Counted from the first letter of the stretch, positions 1-8,712 are shown. The stretch is 64,000 nt of DNA from Agromyces sp. Soil535 (GCF_001428255.1 NZ_LMRW01000009.1:25397-89396); one strand, 5' to 3'. Numbers and translations are program-made. Notes: generated from the letters alone by a model not told the origin.

Positions 1-294
1 GAGGTCGAGCACCTGCGCTTCCAGGTCGACCGCCTCAGAGCCGGCTTCGCGTCCACGCCCTCGGCTGCGCGGGTGTTCGTTGGGATCTGCTGGGGCGTCA
101 TCGCGGCGGGCGCCGCGACGGTGCTGGCCGTGGACCACGGCGCAGCGCTCCGCGCGTGCGGCATCAGGCCCGCCGACTACTGGGGGCGCGCGATGCGCCA
201 CTTCCGCCGTGCCGCCATCGCGGCGCTCTCCCAGCCCGATCGCGGGATCGAAGGACCCTCGGTGCAGCTTGCCGACGAGCACGCCGTCAGCTGA
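1..294 (+). CDS. C-terminal part of an unidentified protein
   Basis: The reading frame is open at base 1 and closes at TGA 292-294, so 97 C-terminal residues are visible and the start lies outside the window. A hydrophobic run at about visible residues 25-44 (VFVGICWGVIAAGAATVLAV) suggests one membrane segment. A basic stretch (RAMRHFRRA) and an acidic, soluble tail follow. I do not recognise the family. GC-rich third positions match the neighbours. The next gene is on the opposite strand and ends 20 bases downstream, so this is the last gene of its unit. It could be a small membrane protein tail; no function is inferred. Confidence 0.5.
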   Translation, partial: EVEHLRFQVDRLRAGFASTPSAARVFVGICWGVIAAGAATVLAVDHGAALRACGIRPADYWGRAMRHFRRAAIAALSQPDRGIEGPSVQLADEHAVS

Positions 295-314
295 GGGTCG
301 CCGAGCGCCCGCGC

Positions 315-1148
315 TCAGGTCGCGCGTTCGAGCAGCCAGTCCATCGCATCGGGGACGGTGTCGAGCACAGACACATGGCCGTCGTCGAGTCGCATCCACA
401 GCGTGGCATCCGGCAGCCGGCTGAGCATCCACGACGCGTGCCGCCGCGGCACGACACGGTCCTGCTCGCCCTGCACCAGGAGCACGGGTGCGACGACCTG
501 CTCGAGTTCGAACCCCCAGGGCGAGGCGAGTGCGACGTCGTCGTCGATGAGCCCATCCGGGCCGAACACCTCCGAGCGTGCCACGTCGGCGCCGAGCGCC
601 GCCCACGGACCCTCCAGCGCGGCGAAGTCGGCCGGCAGGAACTGGTCGGGGTCGAACTCCTCGGTCTCCGCGAACCGAGCCCGCGCCTCGCGGCCCTGCA
701 TCGCCGCGCGCAGTGCCCCAGACGAGCGCATCCCGTCGAACCAGCCGAACGCGTCGGTGTACGGCGCGATGCCGGCGAGCGTCACGACCCCCGTGACGCG
801 TTCTGGCAGGAGCGCCGCCCCGGCGAGCGCGTGCGGACCGCCGCCCGATGCCCCCATCGCCGCGAACGTCTCGACGCCGAACGCGTCGGCGACCGCGGCG
901 ACGTCGGCCGCGGCCGAGGCGACGTCGCGCCCCGGGTTCGGGGTCGAGCCGCCGTATGCCGGCCGCCCGTACGAGAGCACGCGGATGCCGCGCGCCGACG
1001 CCGCCTCCAGCACCGGGTGGAGCGGGGCGCCGGTCTGCGGCGACCCGTGGTGCCACACGAGCACCAGCCGCGACGCGGCATCCGCTCCGCCGTCGTACGC
1101 GCGCAGCACGCGTCCGTCGTCGAGTCGCACATCGAGGGCCGTGATCAT
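315..1148 (-). CDS. alpha/beta hydrolase
   Basis: This 277-residue protein has the alpha/beta-hydrolase plan. An HHG oxyanion segment lies at residues 33-35, a nucleophile elbow GASGGG puts Ser at about 101, an acid sits in GEQDRVV (Asp about 230) and a catalytic His in DDGHVS (about 258). The substrate cannot be told from sequence; esterase, lipase or proline-iminopeptidase-like activity are all possible. ATG 1148 was chosen because GGGGAGG lies just upstream; longer in-frame extensions run antisense to the EI24 gene and are not coding. It is divergent from the EI24 gene with about 60 bases between starts. It has no signal peptide, so it is probably cytoplasmic. Confidence 0.88.
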   Translation of the reverse strand: MITALDVRLDDGRVLRAYDGGADAASRLVLVWHHGSPQTGAPLHPVLEAASARGIRVLSYGRPAYGGSTPNPGRDVASAAADVAAVADAFGVETFAAMGASGGGPHALAGAALLPERVTGVVTLAGIAPYTDAFGWFDGMRSSGALRAAMQGREARARFAETEEFDPDQFLPADFAALEGPWAALGADVARSEVFGPDGLIDDDVALASPWGFELEQVVAPVLLVQGEQDRVVPRRHASWMLSRLPDATLWMRLDDGHVSVLDTVPDAMDWLLERAT

Positions 1149-1195
1149 GCCGCCTCCCCTGCCGTCAACCCGGCCGAACGCCTGGATGCCCAGCC

Positions 1196-1201
1196 TAGAG
1201 T
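1196..1201 (+). promoter_or_regulatory. -10 element (TAGAGT) of a leaderless start
   Basis: TAGAGT fits the actinobacterial TANNNT -10 consensus and lies 7 nt before GTG 1209. The same spacing recurs at other starts in this window, which supports 1209 as the start of the EI24 gene. Confidence 0.5.
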
Positions 1202-1208
1202 GGTGCAG

Positions 1209-1961
1209 GTGGTGGGCAGCTTCTTCTCGGGCGTGGGGATGCTGCTGCGCGGCTTCGCCTTCTGGGGCCGGCGCCCCGGCGTGATGCTGCTCGGCCTCAT
1301 CCCGGCGGCAGTCGTCTTCGTCCTCGTCCTCGCGGCGCTCGTCGCACTCGGGATCAGCCTGCCCGGGCTCACCGATTGGCTGACGCCGTTCGCGGATGCG
1401 TGGGTCGACCCTTGGCCGGCCCTGTTCCGCGGGACCATCGGCGCGATCATCTTCGGCGCCGCCGTCGTGCTCGCGGCCGTCACCTTCACGGCGCTCACGC
1501 TCGCCGTCGGCGACCCGTTCTACGAGCGCATCTGGCGCGCCGTCGAGCTCGAACTCGGTGGGGAGGTGCCCGAACGGGGAGTCGGGTTCTGGCGATCCGT
1601 GAGGGACTCGCTCGTGCTCATCGCGGCCGGTCTCGTCACCGCGATCGGTGTCGCGCTCACCGGATTCGTGCCGGTGGTCGGCGCCGTGCTCGCGCCGACC
1701 CTCGGCGTGATCCTCTCGGGGCGGCTGCTCGCGATGGAGCTGAGCTCGCGCCCGCTCGAGGCACGCGGCATCGACCGGGCTGCTCGCCGGGCGCTGCTCC
1801 GCGGCCACCGCTCACGGCTGCTCGGATTCGGCGTCGCGACACAACTCTGCTTCATGATCCCGTTCGGCGCCGTGATCACGATGCCGGCCGCCGTCGCCGG
1901 CTCGACGCTGCTCGCGCGCTCGGTGCTCGACACTCCTGCTCAGCTGACGGCCCGGCGGTAG
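1209..1961 (+). CDS. EI24 domain-containing membrane protein
   Basis: This is a 250-residue polytopic membrane protein of the EI24 (PF07264) type, the fold shared with the CysZ sulfate channel and etoposide-induced protein 2.4. Four hydrophobic segments are visible: about residues 15-45, 75-105, 138-170 and 205-235. The FYERIW stretch after the second segment and the LAPTLGV region are typical of the family. Substrate and role in actinobacteria are not established. Start choice: GTG 1200, 1203, 1209 and 1212 are all in frame; 1209 is preferred because TAGAGT lies 7 nt upstream. The 3' end overlaps the converging DrrB-type gene by 22 bases. Confidence 0.82.
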   Translation: MVGSFFSGVGMLLRGFAFWGRRPGVMLLGLIPAAVVFVLVLAALVALGISLPGLTDWLTPFADAWVDPWPALFRGTIGAIIFGAAVVLAAVTFTALTLAVGDPFYERIWRAVELELGGEVPERGVGFWRSVRDSLVLIAAGLVTAIGVALTGFVPVVGAVLAPTLGVILSGRLLAMELSSRPLEARGIDRAARRALLRGHRSRLLGFGVATQLCFMIPFGAVITMPAAVAGSTLLARSVLDTPAQLTARR

Positions 1962-2737
1962 GTGCGAATCGCGAGGGGGACGAAGACTACGAGGATTCCC
2001 ACGGTCCACGCGAGGGCGGTGAGGACCTCACCGGCGATCGTGTGGCCGACGGGGAGGGCTCCTTCGCCGAGGGTGAGGCCACGCAACGCGTTGCTGACGA
2101 TGGTGATGGGCTGGTGGTCGGCGAAGGTGGCGAGCCACTCCGGCATCGTGCTCGTCGGCAGGAAGACCGAGCTCGTCAGGGTGAGCGGGAAGACGACCAG
2201 GTAGACGGCTGCTTGGATCGCTTCGGCGTTCTTCATCGCGAGCCCGAGAGTCGCCATGATCCAGGAGCAGGCGTAGCCGAAGGCGAGCGCGAGTGCCATG
2301 GCGGCGAGCAGGTGCCAGATGCTCGTCTGCAGTCGGAAGCCGAGCGCGATCCCGACGCCGAGTTGCAGGGTGAGGATGAACGCGTTGCGTACCAGGTCGG
2401 CGAGGGTACGACCGGCGAGAACGGCCGAGCGCGCCATGGGCAGGGACCGGAATCGGTCGATGACGCCGTTCGCACGGTCTCTGTTGAGGCCGAACGCGGT
2501 CGGAGCGGCACCGAACACGGCTGACTGGGCGAGGATTCCGGGGACGAGCCAGTTGATGTACTCACCTTGCGCCGCGGCAGGCAGGGCATTCTCGATGGCT
2601 CCACCGAACACGTAGAGGAACAGGAGCATGAACGTCACGGGCTGAATCGTCGATAAGACGAGGACATCAGGCAGGCGGAGGTTCGCCAGGAGGTTGCGCT
2701 TGGTGATGACTCCGATGTGGATGACTGCGTTGCTCAT
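1940..2737 (-). CDS. ABC-2 type transporter permease (DrrB-like)
   Basis: A 265-residue ABC-2 permease with about six transmembrane helices. The block around LAGRTLADLVRNAF (about residues 107-120) is the conserved ABC-2/DrrB signature region. With the ATPase encoded immediately upstream it should form an exporter in the cytoplasmic membrane, of the type known for daunorubicin resistance (DrrAB), though the cargo here is unknown. Its ATG overlaps the ATPase stop (ATGA), indicating translational coupling. The divergent TetR gene is the likely controller. Base composition is a little less GC-skewed than in flanking genes, consistent with a mobile resistance-type cassette (inference). Confidence 0.92.
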   Translation of the reverse strand: MSNAVIHIGVITKRNLLANLRLPDVLVLSTIQPVTFMLLFLYVFGGAIENALPAAAQGEYINWLVPGILAQSAVFGAAPTAFGLNRDRANGVIDRFRSLPMARSAVLAGRTLADLVRNAFILTLQLGVGIALGFRLQTSIWHLLAAMALALAFGYACSWIMATLGLAMKNAEAIQAAVYLVVFPLTLTSSVFLPTSTMPEWLATFADHQPITIVSNALRGLTLGEGALPVGHTIAGEVLTALAWTVGILVVFVPLAIRTYRRAVS

Positions 2738-3705
2738 ACCATCGTGCGTTCTGCGAGAGCCGATGGGGCGGGCGCGCGGCCGGTGAGGTGGAGGAACACG
2801 TCATCGAGGGTGGGCTGATGCAGGCCGATGTCGTCAGGGCGGATGCCCGCGCCATCGAGCCGTTGCAGGGCTTCGCGTAGGGTGTTCGCTCCTCTGCGCG
2901 CGGGCAGGACAAGCGTGCCGCGGTGGGTGTCGTACGTGGCGTGGCCGCCATCGACGCCTCCGAGGATGGCGACGGCCGAGTCGCGCTGGTCATCGGGCAC
3001 GGACAGCTCCAGGACCGATCCGCCTGTGCGGGCCTTGAGCTGCTCTGCAGTGCCTTCGCTGACGAGGCGGCCGTGGTCGATGACGGCGATCCGGTCAGCC
3101 AGCTGGTCGGCCTCCTCCAGGTACTGGGTGGTGAGCAGAACCGTGGTGCCACCGTCGACGAGGTCATGGATCAGGCCCCAGATGTCGCGGCGGCTGGCCG
3201 GGTCGACGCCGGTCGTGGGCTCGTCGAGGAACAGGATGTCGGGCTCGCCGACGAGCGACGCGGCGAGGTCGATGCGCCGGCGCATGCCGCCGGAGTACGT
3301 CTTGACCTGCCGGTCTGCGGCATCGGCGAGGTGAAGGCGTTCCAGGACCTCCCCGGCGCGGGCCCTGGCCTGGCGTCGAGGAAGACCGTAGAGACGACCG
3401 GTCATCTCGGTGTTCTCACGACCGGTGAGATAGTCATCGACCGCGGCGTATTGCCCGGCGAGGCCGATGCGCCGACGGACCTCAGCCGGGTTCCGGCGAA
3501 CGTCGTACCCTGCGACGTGGGCGGTGCCGCCGTCGGCTCGCAGCAACGTGGCAAGGATCCGGATGAGGGTGGTCTTGCCAGCGCCGTTCGGGCCGAGCAA
3601 CGCGAAGATGACCCCACGTTCGATGTCGAGGCTCAGTCCGTCGAGCGCCTTCACCTCGCCATAGGCCTTGAGCAGATGCTCGACGCTGATGATCGCGTTG
3701 CTCAT
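2734..3705 (-). CDS. ABC transporter ATP-binding protein (DrrA-like)
   Basis: A 323-residue ATPase of the DrrA family. Walker A GPNGAGKTT is at about 38-46, the signature YSGGMRRR at about 137-144, Walker B ILFLDEP at about 157-163, followed by TTGVDPASRR. The roughly 80-residue C-terminal extension after the nucleotide-binding domain is typical of DrrA-type drug exporters. It should energise the permease encoded downstream (4-base overlap). AAAGGA precedes the ATG. The promoter lies in an unusually AT-rich gap shared with the divergent TetR gene. Daunorubicin-type drug or lipid export is possible; the substrate cannot be assigned. Confidence 0.94.
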   Translation of the reverse strand: MSNAIISVEHLLKAYGEVKALDGLSLDIERGVIFALLGPNGAGKTTLIRILATLLRADGGTAHVAGYDVRRNPAEVRRRIGLAGQYAAVDDYLTGRENTEMTGRLYGLPRRQARARAGEVLERLHLADAADRQVKTYSGGMRRRIDLAASLVGEPDILFLDEPTTGVDPASRRDIWGLIHDLVDGGTTVLLTTQYLEEADQLADRIAVIDHGRLVSEGTAEQLKARTGGSVLELSVPDDQRDSAVAILGGVDGGHATYDTHRGTLVLPARRGANTLREALQRLDGAGIRPDDIGLHQPTLDDVFLHLTGRAPAPSALAERTMV

Positions 3706-3743
3706 GCTTCATTCCTTTACTCCACATTGTATAACAGATAGTA

Positions 3744-3773
3744 AACATATGCACGAGTACACTTCAATGTCAA
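3744..3773 (-). promoter_or_regulatory. sigma-A-type promoter of the DrrAB-like operon
   Basis: On the minus strand TTGACA (3773-3768) is followed after 18 nt by TATGTT (3749-3744). The start codon of the ATPase is about 40 nt further on. The gap is strikingly AT-rich against its surroundings. Confidence 0.6.
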
Positions 3774-3786
3774 TACGCGGGCGCAC

Positions 3787-3802
3787 TCGACTCCTGAGTC
3801 GA
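3787..3802. promoter_or_regulatory. palindrome upstream of tetR, candidate operator
   Basis: TCGACTCCTGAGTCGA has two perfect 7-base arms around a 2-base centre. It lies 25 bases before the TetR start and about 15 bases beyond the -35 of the divergent exporter operon, where an autoregulating TetR protein would be expected to bind. Binding is inferred. Confidence 0.45.
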
Positions 3803-3827
3803 CCAGCCGCCGCGAATGGGAGGACCG

Positions 3828-4421
3828 ATGACTGAGCCGGTGAAGGCTGAACGGGAGCAGAGACTGCCACGCGTCGAACGGCGGGAGCAGATCCTCGCCG
3901 CCGCCACGGAAGCCTTCGCACGCAGCGGTTTCGCAGCGACCAGCCTGGACGACATCGCCACCGAGGCCGGGATCTCACGAGTGATCCTGTACCGGCATTT
4001 CGACTCGAAGACCGACCTCTACCGAGCGGTTCTCGACCGCATGCGCGCCCGCCTGGCCGCCAACGTCGGTGAGCCGGTCGGCGGTTTCACCGACACCAGC
4101 ATCGACGGCTTGCTCGCTGCGGCGCTCGAGTCCCCAGCCGGGTTCCGGCTGCTGTTCCAGCACGCCGCCCGGGAACCGGAGTTCAGGGCGAGCGTCGATG
4201 AGTTCCGCGACGATATGACCACTGCCGCGCTGCTGCAGATCTCCGCCTTCGTCCAAGATCGGCGCTTGGCGCTCTGGGCGTCGAAACTGGCTCCGGTCGT
4301 GGCGATCGAGGCCATCATCGCGTGGCTCGACGCCGGCCAGCCCGACCCCGACGGAGCTGCCGGACGGGTTCGACAGGCCGTCATGGGTGTCATCAGGGCG
4401 GCCGCATCCTCCGAAGGCTAG
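3828..4421 (+). CDS. TetR/AcrR family transcriptional regulator
   Basis: A 197-residue one-component repressor. The N-terminal TetR helix-turn-helix spans about residues 16-62 (REQILAAATEAFARSGF, then TSLDDIATEAGISRVILYRHF). The C-terminal half is the variable ligand-binding, dimerising domain. ATG 3828 is preferred over ATG 3816 because GGGAGGA lies 4-10 bases upstream of it. It is divergent from the DrrAB-like exporter and most likely represses it and itself; the inducing compound is unknown. The stop codon overlaps the converging methyltransferase stop by 4 bases. Confidence 0.9.
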   Translation: MTEPVKAEREQRLPRVERREQILAAATEAFARSGFAATSLDDIATEAGISRVILYRHFDSKTDLYRAVLDRMRARLAANVGEPVGGFTDTSIDGLLAAALESPAGFRLLFQHAAREPEFRASVDEFRDDMTTAALLQISAFVQDRRLALWASKLAPVVAIEAIIAWLDAGQPDPDGAAGRVRQAVMGVIRAAASSEG

Positions 4422-5011
4422 TCGCCGCCGGGCGCACGCCCGTCGAACAGCAGCATCGGCACCGGTCCGAACGGCATCGATCGCACCCGCAACCGTCGGA
4501 TGTCGCCGCCGACGAACCCCGCCTCGGCGAGCGCCCGTTCGGTGTCGCGGTCCCAGTGGCATCCGTGGCACACCCGCTTCGAGATCGGCGTCGCCACCCA
4601 CTGCACCGCGCGCTTCAGGGTGCCCGGCGGCGCCACGACGTGATCGACGAAGATCACCCGACCGCCCGGCACGAGGATCCGGCGCACCTCGGCGAGCGCC
4701 GCCGCCGGATCGTCGACCGAGCAGAGCACGTAGGTGCCCACGACCGCGTCGACCGAATGGTCGGGCAGCGGGATCGACTCGGCCCGGGCGTCCAAGGGCG
4801 TGGCCGTGTGCCGCCACTCGCGTGCGCGCGTGGCGAGCTCGGCGCGCCGCTTCGCATCGGGCTCGAGTCCCTGCCACTCGACGCCCGGGTCGAACGCGCC
4901 GAAGTTCTCGCCGTCGCCGGCGCCGATCTCGAGCACGCGCCCGCGCACGCGCCCGAGGAACTCGCGTTCGAGGTCGTCGAGCCCGGCGTCGTCGATCAGC
5001 GCGGTCGCCAC
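4418..5011 (-). CDS. class I SAM-dependent methyltransferase
   Basis: A 197-residue methyltransferase of the UbiE/Methyltransf_11 type. SAM-binding motif I is VLEIGAGDGEN at about residues 26-36, motif II the DAVVGTYVLCSV segment, and motif III the RILVPGGRVIFVDHV segment. The C-terminal CHGCHWDRDTERAL block is typical of small bacterial and mammalian METTL7-like relatives. The acceptor is unknown. The GTG start at 5011 lies 6 nt after TAGCGT on the minus strand, so the mRNA is probably leaderless. It resembles the methyltransferase at 63039 in the same window, sharing CSVxxPAAxLAEVRRIL. Confidence 0.9.
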   Translation of the reverse strand: MATALIDDAGLDDLEREFLGRVRGRVLEIGAGDGENFGAFDPGVEWQGLEPDAKRRAELATRAREWRHTATPLDARAESIPLPDHSVDAVVGTYVLCSVDDPAAALAEVRRILVPGGRVIFVDHVVAPPGTLKRAVQWVATPISKRVCHGCHWDRDTERALAEAGFVGGDIRRLRVRSMPFGPVPMLLFDGRAPGGD

Positions 5012-5017
5012 CCTTGC

Positions 5018-5023
5018 ACGCTA
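5018..5023 (-). promoter_or_regulatory. -10 element (TAGCGT) of a leaderless start
   Basis: TAGCGT on the minus strand, 6 nt before the GTG at 5011 of the methyltransferase. It fits the leaderless layout seen repeatedly here. Confidence 0.45.
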
Positions 5024-5042
5024 CCGCTCCGACGCTGAGTCG

Positions 5043-5993
5043 TCAGCCCTGCACGCGACCTGACGTCGCCGCGATGCGCTTCAGCAGCGGCGGCTTGGCG
5101 AGCACCCAGGCGACCACCATGACCACGACGGATGCCGCGAAGACCCCGAAACCGATCCAGTCGTCGGCGTCGCGGGCGGCGTACATCTCGTTGAGCTTGC
5201 GGAGCGCGCCGGTCGTAAGCACCAGCACGACGTGCACGAACGTGAACGCCAGGAAGAACAGCATCACGGGATAGTGCAAGGACTTGCCCAGCTTCTCGGG
5301 GAAGGCGCGCACGAGCGGACCATCCAGCGGCCACACCGACGACAACCGCAGGCCCGTGAGGATCGCGATCGGCGACGCGATGAACACGATCGTGAAGTAC
5401 GCGAGCTGCTGCAGCGAGTTGTACACGACCCACGAGTTCTCGGTCGGCCACTCCAGCGAGGCGTACTGCAGCGCCGCTGAGACCGCATTTGGCACCACCG
5501 CCCAATCGGTCGGCACGATGCGCAGCCACTGCCCGGTGGCGAAGAGCAGCACCACGTAGACGATGCCGTTGAGCACCCAGAACGCGTCGAGCCAGAGGTG
5601 GAACCACAGGTGGATGCCCATCCGGCGCGGGTTGCGCTTCGTGCGAGGCCATCTCGTGTTGTCGCGGGTCCAGAACCCGGGCGGGCGCTGCTTGGAACGC
5701 AACTGGTATCCCGTGCGCACGAGCAGCAGCAGGAAGAACGAGTTCAGGAAGTGCTGCCAGCCGAGCCAGGCCGGAATACCGACGGGCGTGCCCTCGGGCG
5801 GCGGGACGATACCCGGATAGCTCTCGATGAACTGCTCGACCGCAGGCAGCCCGCGCAACCAGCGCGCCACGAGCACCATGACGACGAACGCGACGAGGGA
5901 GATGACCGTCCACCAGAGCACGCGCTTGCGCTGGGCCTTCCACCAGTCGCGCGCTCGGGCGGTGCGGCTGGGCTTCGAGGAGGTCACGGTCAT
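5043..5993 (-). CDS. b-type cytochrome-like membrane protein (cytochrome b561 superfamily)
   Basis: A membrane protein of 316 residues from ATG 5993, or 332 from GTG 6041. ATG 5993 is preferred because a GGAGAAGGA ribosome-binding site lies about 13 nt upstream. About six hydrophobic helices are visible. Histidines in helices (WQHF, IHLWFHLWLD, LHYP, FVHVV) are placed as haem-b ligands in the cytochrome b561 / thiosulfate-reductase cytochrome b superfamily. No partner molybdoenzyme, hydrogenase or iron-sulfur gene is nearby, so the electron donor and acceptor are unknown. A TAGGGT -10 box lies at 6098-6093 on the minus strand, giving a 5' leader of roughly 90 nt. The family call is inference from helix and histidine pattern. 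Confidence 0.75.
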   Translation of the reverse strand: MTVTSSKPSRTARARDWWKAQRKRVLWWTVISLVAFVVMVLVARWLRGLPAVEQFIESYPGIVPPPEGTPVGIPAWLGWQHFLNSFFLLLLVRTGYQLRSKQRPPGFWTRDNTRWPRTKRNPRRMGIHLWFHLWLDAFWVLNGIVYVVLLFATGQWLRIVPTDWAVVPNAVSAALQYASLEWPTENSWVVYNSLQQLAYFTIVFIASPIAILTGLRLSSVWPLDGPLVRAFPEKLGKSLHYPVMLFFLAFTFVHVVLVLTTGALRKLNEMYAARDADDWIGFGVFAASVVVMVVAWVLAKPPLLKRIAATSGRVQG

Positions 5994-6225
5994 CTCCGGG
6001 TGCGGTTCCTTCTCCGGTGGGGGCCGGCGCGAGGCCGTCACGACGGGCGCGCACGCGCGCCGGAGCCGCGGCGGCGGACAACGGATGCATCGACCCTAGC
6101 GTCGGCGGCTGCAAGCGGCGAAGCCGGGCCGCAACACCATGACGCAACGCGGCAGGACGGCGGCGTGAAGAAGGGTCGGACACTCCTTCGTAGACACGCC
6201 GCCGTCGTGGTGCTTCAGTGGTCTC

Positions 6226-7611
6226 GTGACCCGCATGGTCGATGCCGACTATCTCGTGGTCGGTGCCGGCGCCACGGGGATGGCGTTCACCGATGCCCTG
6301 ATCGACCACGCCGACGTGCGAGTGGCACTGGTCGATCGTCGTCACGGTGTCGGCGGGCACTGGCTCGAGGCCTACCCGTTCGTGCGCCTGCACCAGGCCT
6401 CCGCCTTCTACGGCGTCGCGTCGACGCTGCTCGGCGGCGGCCGTCTGCAGCGGCACGGACCCGAGGCCGGCCTGCAGGAGCGGGCCACGCGTTCGGAGAT
6501 CTGCGCCTACTACGAGAGCATGCTGGCCGACCGGATGCTGGAGTCGGGCAGGGTCGAGTTCTTCGCCGGCTGCGAATACGTCGGGGATCGCACCTTCGTC
6601 TCCCGCATCTCGGGCGAGTGGTTCGCCGTGCCCGAGCGGTGCCGGATCGTCGACGCCCACTATCTGGCTCCCGCGATCCCGGCGGAGACGCCGCCGCCGT
6701 TCGGGGTCGCCGACGACGCCCGGGTGATCCCGGTCAACGACCTCGCACGGCTCGAGGAGGCTCCGAGCGAGTTCGTGGTCGTCGGGTCGGGCAAGACCGC
6801 GACCGACGCGTGCGTCTGGCTGCTGGCGCGCGGCGTCGAACCCGACGCGATCTGCTGGGTGCGGCCTCGAGATCCGTGGATGCTCAATCGCGCAGTGGTC
6901 CAGCCCGATCCGGTGGTCTTCCTCGGCATGGTCGCCGACACGATGCAGGCAGCCGAGGCGTCAGCCTCACTGGCGGACCTGTTCCTCCGGCTGGAGGACG
7001 CCGGCGTCATGCTGCGCATCGACCAGTTGGTGGTTCCGACGATGGCCAAGACCCCCACCCTTGCGGCGTGGGAGCTCGAGGCCCTGCGCACGATCGGGCG
7101 CGTCGAACGCCACGGGCACATCGTGCGGGTGGACCGAGGAAGGGTCGTGTTCGCGGCCGGGTCGATCGCGATCGCAGACGACGCGATCGTGGTGCACTGC
7201 GCGGCCGAGGGGCTCCAGTACCGGCCGCTCGTGCCCATCTGGGGTCCGGAGGCGATCACGCTCCAGCCGATCCGGGCCGGGTTCCCGTGCTTCGGCGCAG
7301 CGCTCGCCGGGTACGTCGAGGCGACCCGCGACGATGACCAGGAGAAGAACCGGCTGTGCCCGCCGTCCCCGTACCCCGACTCGATGGCCGCATGGGCGCG
7401 GATGACCGTCATGGGCGCGCGTGGCGCGATGTCGTTCGGGTCCGAGCCCGACATCGCGGCGTGGGCGTCCGGGGTCGCGATCAACCCGGCGCGGATCCCG
7501 CCCGAGCTGGCCGGATCCGCGGAGTTGGGCGACACGCTCGATCGCCTGCAGGCCCACCTTCAGCCCGGGCTGGCCCGTCTCGCGGAGCTGAGCGCAACCG
7601 ACCCGGCCTGA
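6226..7611 (+). CDS. FAD/NAD(P)-binding flavoprotein oxidoreductase
   Basis: A 461-residue flavoprotein. The N-terminal FAD-binding Rossmann motif is YLVVGAGATGMAF (about residues 9-21), followed by the GVGGHW segment typical of flavin monooxygenase-like enzymes. A second dinucleotide site, FVVVGSGKTATDACVWLL, lies near residue 185. This two-Rossmann plan suits an NAD(P)H-dependent monooxygenase or a pyridine-nucleotide reductase. The substrate is not evident and no redox partner is adjacent. Start: GTG 6226 is given; ATG 6235 is an alternative and no clear ribosome-binding site distinguishes them. The next gene follows after about 70 bases in the same direction. Confidence 0.82.
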   Translation: MTRMVDADYLVVGAGATGMAFTDALIDHADVRVALVDRRHGVGGHWLEAYPFVRLHQASAFYGVASTLLGGGRLQRHGPEAGLQERATRSEICAYYESMLADRMLESGRVEFFAGCEYVGDRTFVSRISGEWFAVPERCRIVDAHYLAPAIPAETPPPFGVADDARVIPVNDLARLEEAPSEFVVVGSGKTATDACVWLLARGVEPDAICWVRPRDPWMLNRAVVQPDPVVFLGMVADTMQAAEASASLADLFLRLEDAGVMLRIDQLVVPTMAKTPTLAAWELEALRTIGRVERHGHIVRVDRGRVVFAAGSIAIADDAIVVHCAAEGLQYRPLVPIWGPEAITLQPIRAGFPCFGAALAGYVEATRDDDQEKNRLCPPSPYPDSMAAWARMTVMGARGAMSFGSEPDIAAWASGVAINPARIPPELAGSAELGDTLDRLQAHLQPGLARLAELSATDPA

Positions 7612-7680
7612 AGGACGGGCCGCCCGTGTCTCGCGTATTCGCCAGGTGGCGCCGGCGCCGGGAGGGACGAAGATGGACGC

Positions 7681-8712
7681 GTGGACCAAGGTGACCGCAT
7701 TGACGCGTTGATGATTCGCCGCTACTTCAGCGATGGCACATCTCGGACTATCCCCGCGCAGGACGCGGAGGCGGTGATCGCCAGCGCGGCACGCAGCTTG
7801 CAGACGACGGACGAACTGGCGGGCGGCTTCACGTGGGTCGGAGCCGTCGACCCTCCCACCGAACAGCTCGAGGCGCTCCGGGACGACCTGGGCCTCCACG
7901 CCTTGGCGGTCGAGGATGCCGTGAATGGGCGCCGGCAACCGAAGCTCCAGTGGTTCGGCGAGCATCTCTTCATCGTCCTCTGGAGGCTCCGCCTGACGGA
8001 CGAACACCGCTCGGTCGCCATCTCCGAGCTCTACCTGTTCGCCCGCGATGGCCTGCTCATCACCGTGGAACGGTCACGACCCGGGGTTCCCCCACTGGAC
8101 GTCGCCAGGTTGCTCGACGCCGCGCCACCACCCCTGCGAGGGAATGCGCTCGGGGCCCTCCATTCCGTCGTCTCGGCGGTGATCGAGGGATATGTCGCGG
8201 TCGGGGCGTACGTCGAGGACGAACTCGAGCAGCTGGAGGATCAGGTGTTCGACGAGACCCAGGAGGATGACGCGGCTCGCCTGTACAGCCTGCGCAGGGA
8301 CGTGGGCAAGGTGGGCCGTGCCGTCGCGACGATCGCGAGCTCGTTCGAGAACAACCGGGACAAGCTCCAGGATTTCGCCGAACAGTACCCGACTCTGATC
8401 CCGTACGTCCTCGACCTCATCGACGACCTCGTAAGCGTCGCCCGGCTGACCGCGGACCAGGAGGCCGCCCTCGACGGGGTGATCACCACGCACGAGAACT
8501 CCATCGCCAGCCGGCAGGGCTCCGACTCGAGGACGATCGCGGCGATCGCGGCGATCTTGGCGATCCCCGCCGTCGTCGCCGGTCTCTACGGCATGAACTT
8601 TCCCGACCTTCCACTGACCCAGCTCCGGCTCGGGTGGATCGTGGTCGTCGCGGTGATCATCGCCCTCGAGCTCTGGGCGTTCTTCACCCTGAAGCGGCGA
8701 CGCTGGTTCTGA
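7681..8712 (+). CDS. CorA-family divalent metal ion transporter
   Basis: A 343-residue CorA-type channel. The cytoplasmic N-terminal alpha/beta domain and long stalk helix are followed by two C-terminal transmembrane helices. The selectivity motif GMN is at about residues 304-306 (GLYGMNFPDLP) after the first membrane helix (AIAAILAIPAVVAG), and the last residues FTLKRRRWF are the basic cytoplasmic tail. It should form a pentameric Mg2+ or Co2+ channel in the cytoplasmic membrane. GTG 7681 is preferred over ATG 7711 because the extra residues extend the domain naturally. No partner gene is visible; the downstream tail sheath gene is functionally unrelated as far as can be seen. Confidence 0.93.
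   Translation: MDQGDRIDALMIRRYFSDGTSRTIPAQDAEAVIASAARSLQTTDELAGGFTWVGAVDPPTEQLEALRDDLGLHALAVEDAVNGRRQPKLQWFGEHLFIVLWRLRLTDEHRSVAISELYLFARDGLLITVERSRPGVPPLDVARLLDAAPPPLRGNALGALHSVVSAVIEGYVAVGAYVEDELEQLEDQVFDETQEDDAARLYSLRRDVGKVGRAVATIASSFENNRDKLQDFAEQYPTLIPYVLDLIDDLVSVARLTADQEAALDGVITTHENSIASRQGSDSRTIAAIAAILAIPAVVAGLYGMNFPDLPLTQLRLGWIVVVAVIIALELWAFFTLKRRRWF

Noticed and set aside
156..1199. N-terminal extension of the EI24 gene
   Set aside because: It is antisense to the hydrolase gene and lacks domain character. GTG 1209 with a TAGAGT box explains the start.
315..1808. A 497-codon version of the alpha/beta hydrolase
   Set aside because: The extra N-terminal 220 codons are antisense to the EI24 gene and have low-complexity Asp/Glu/Arg composition. 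The true start is ATG 1148 with a good ribosome-binding site.
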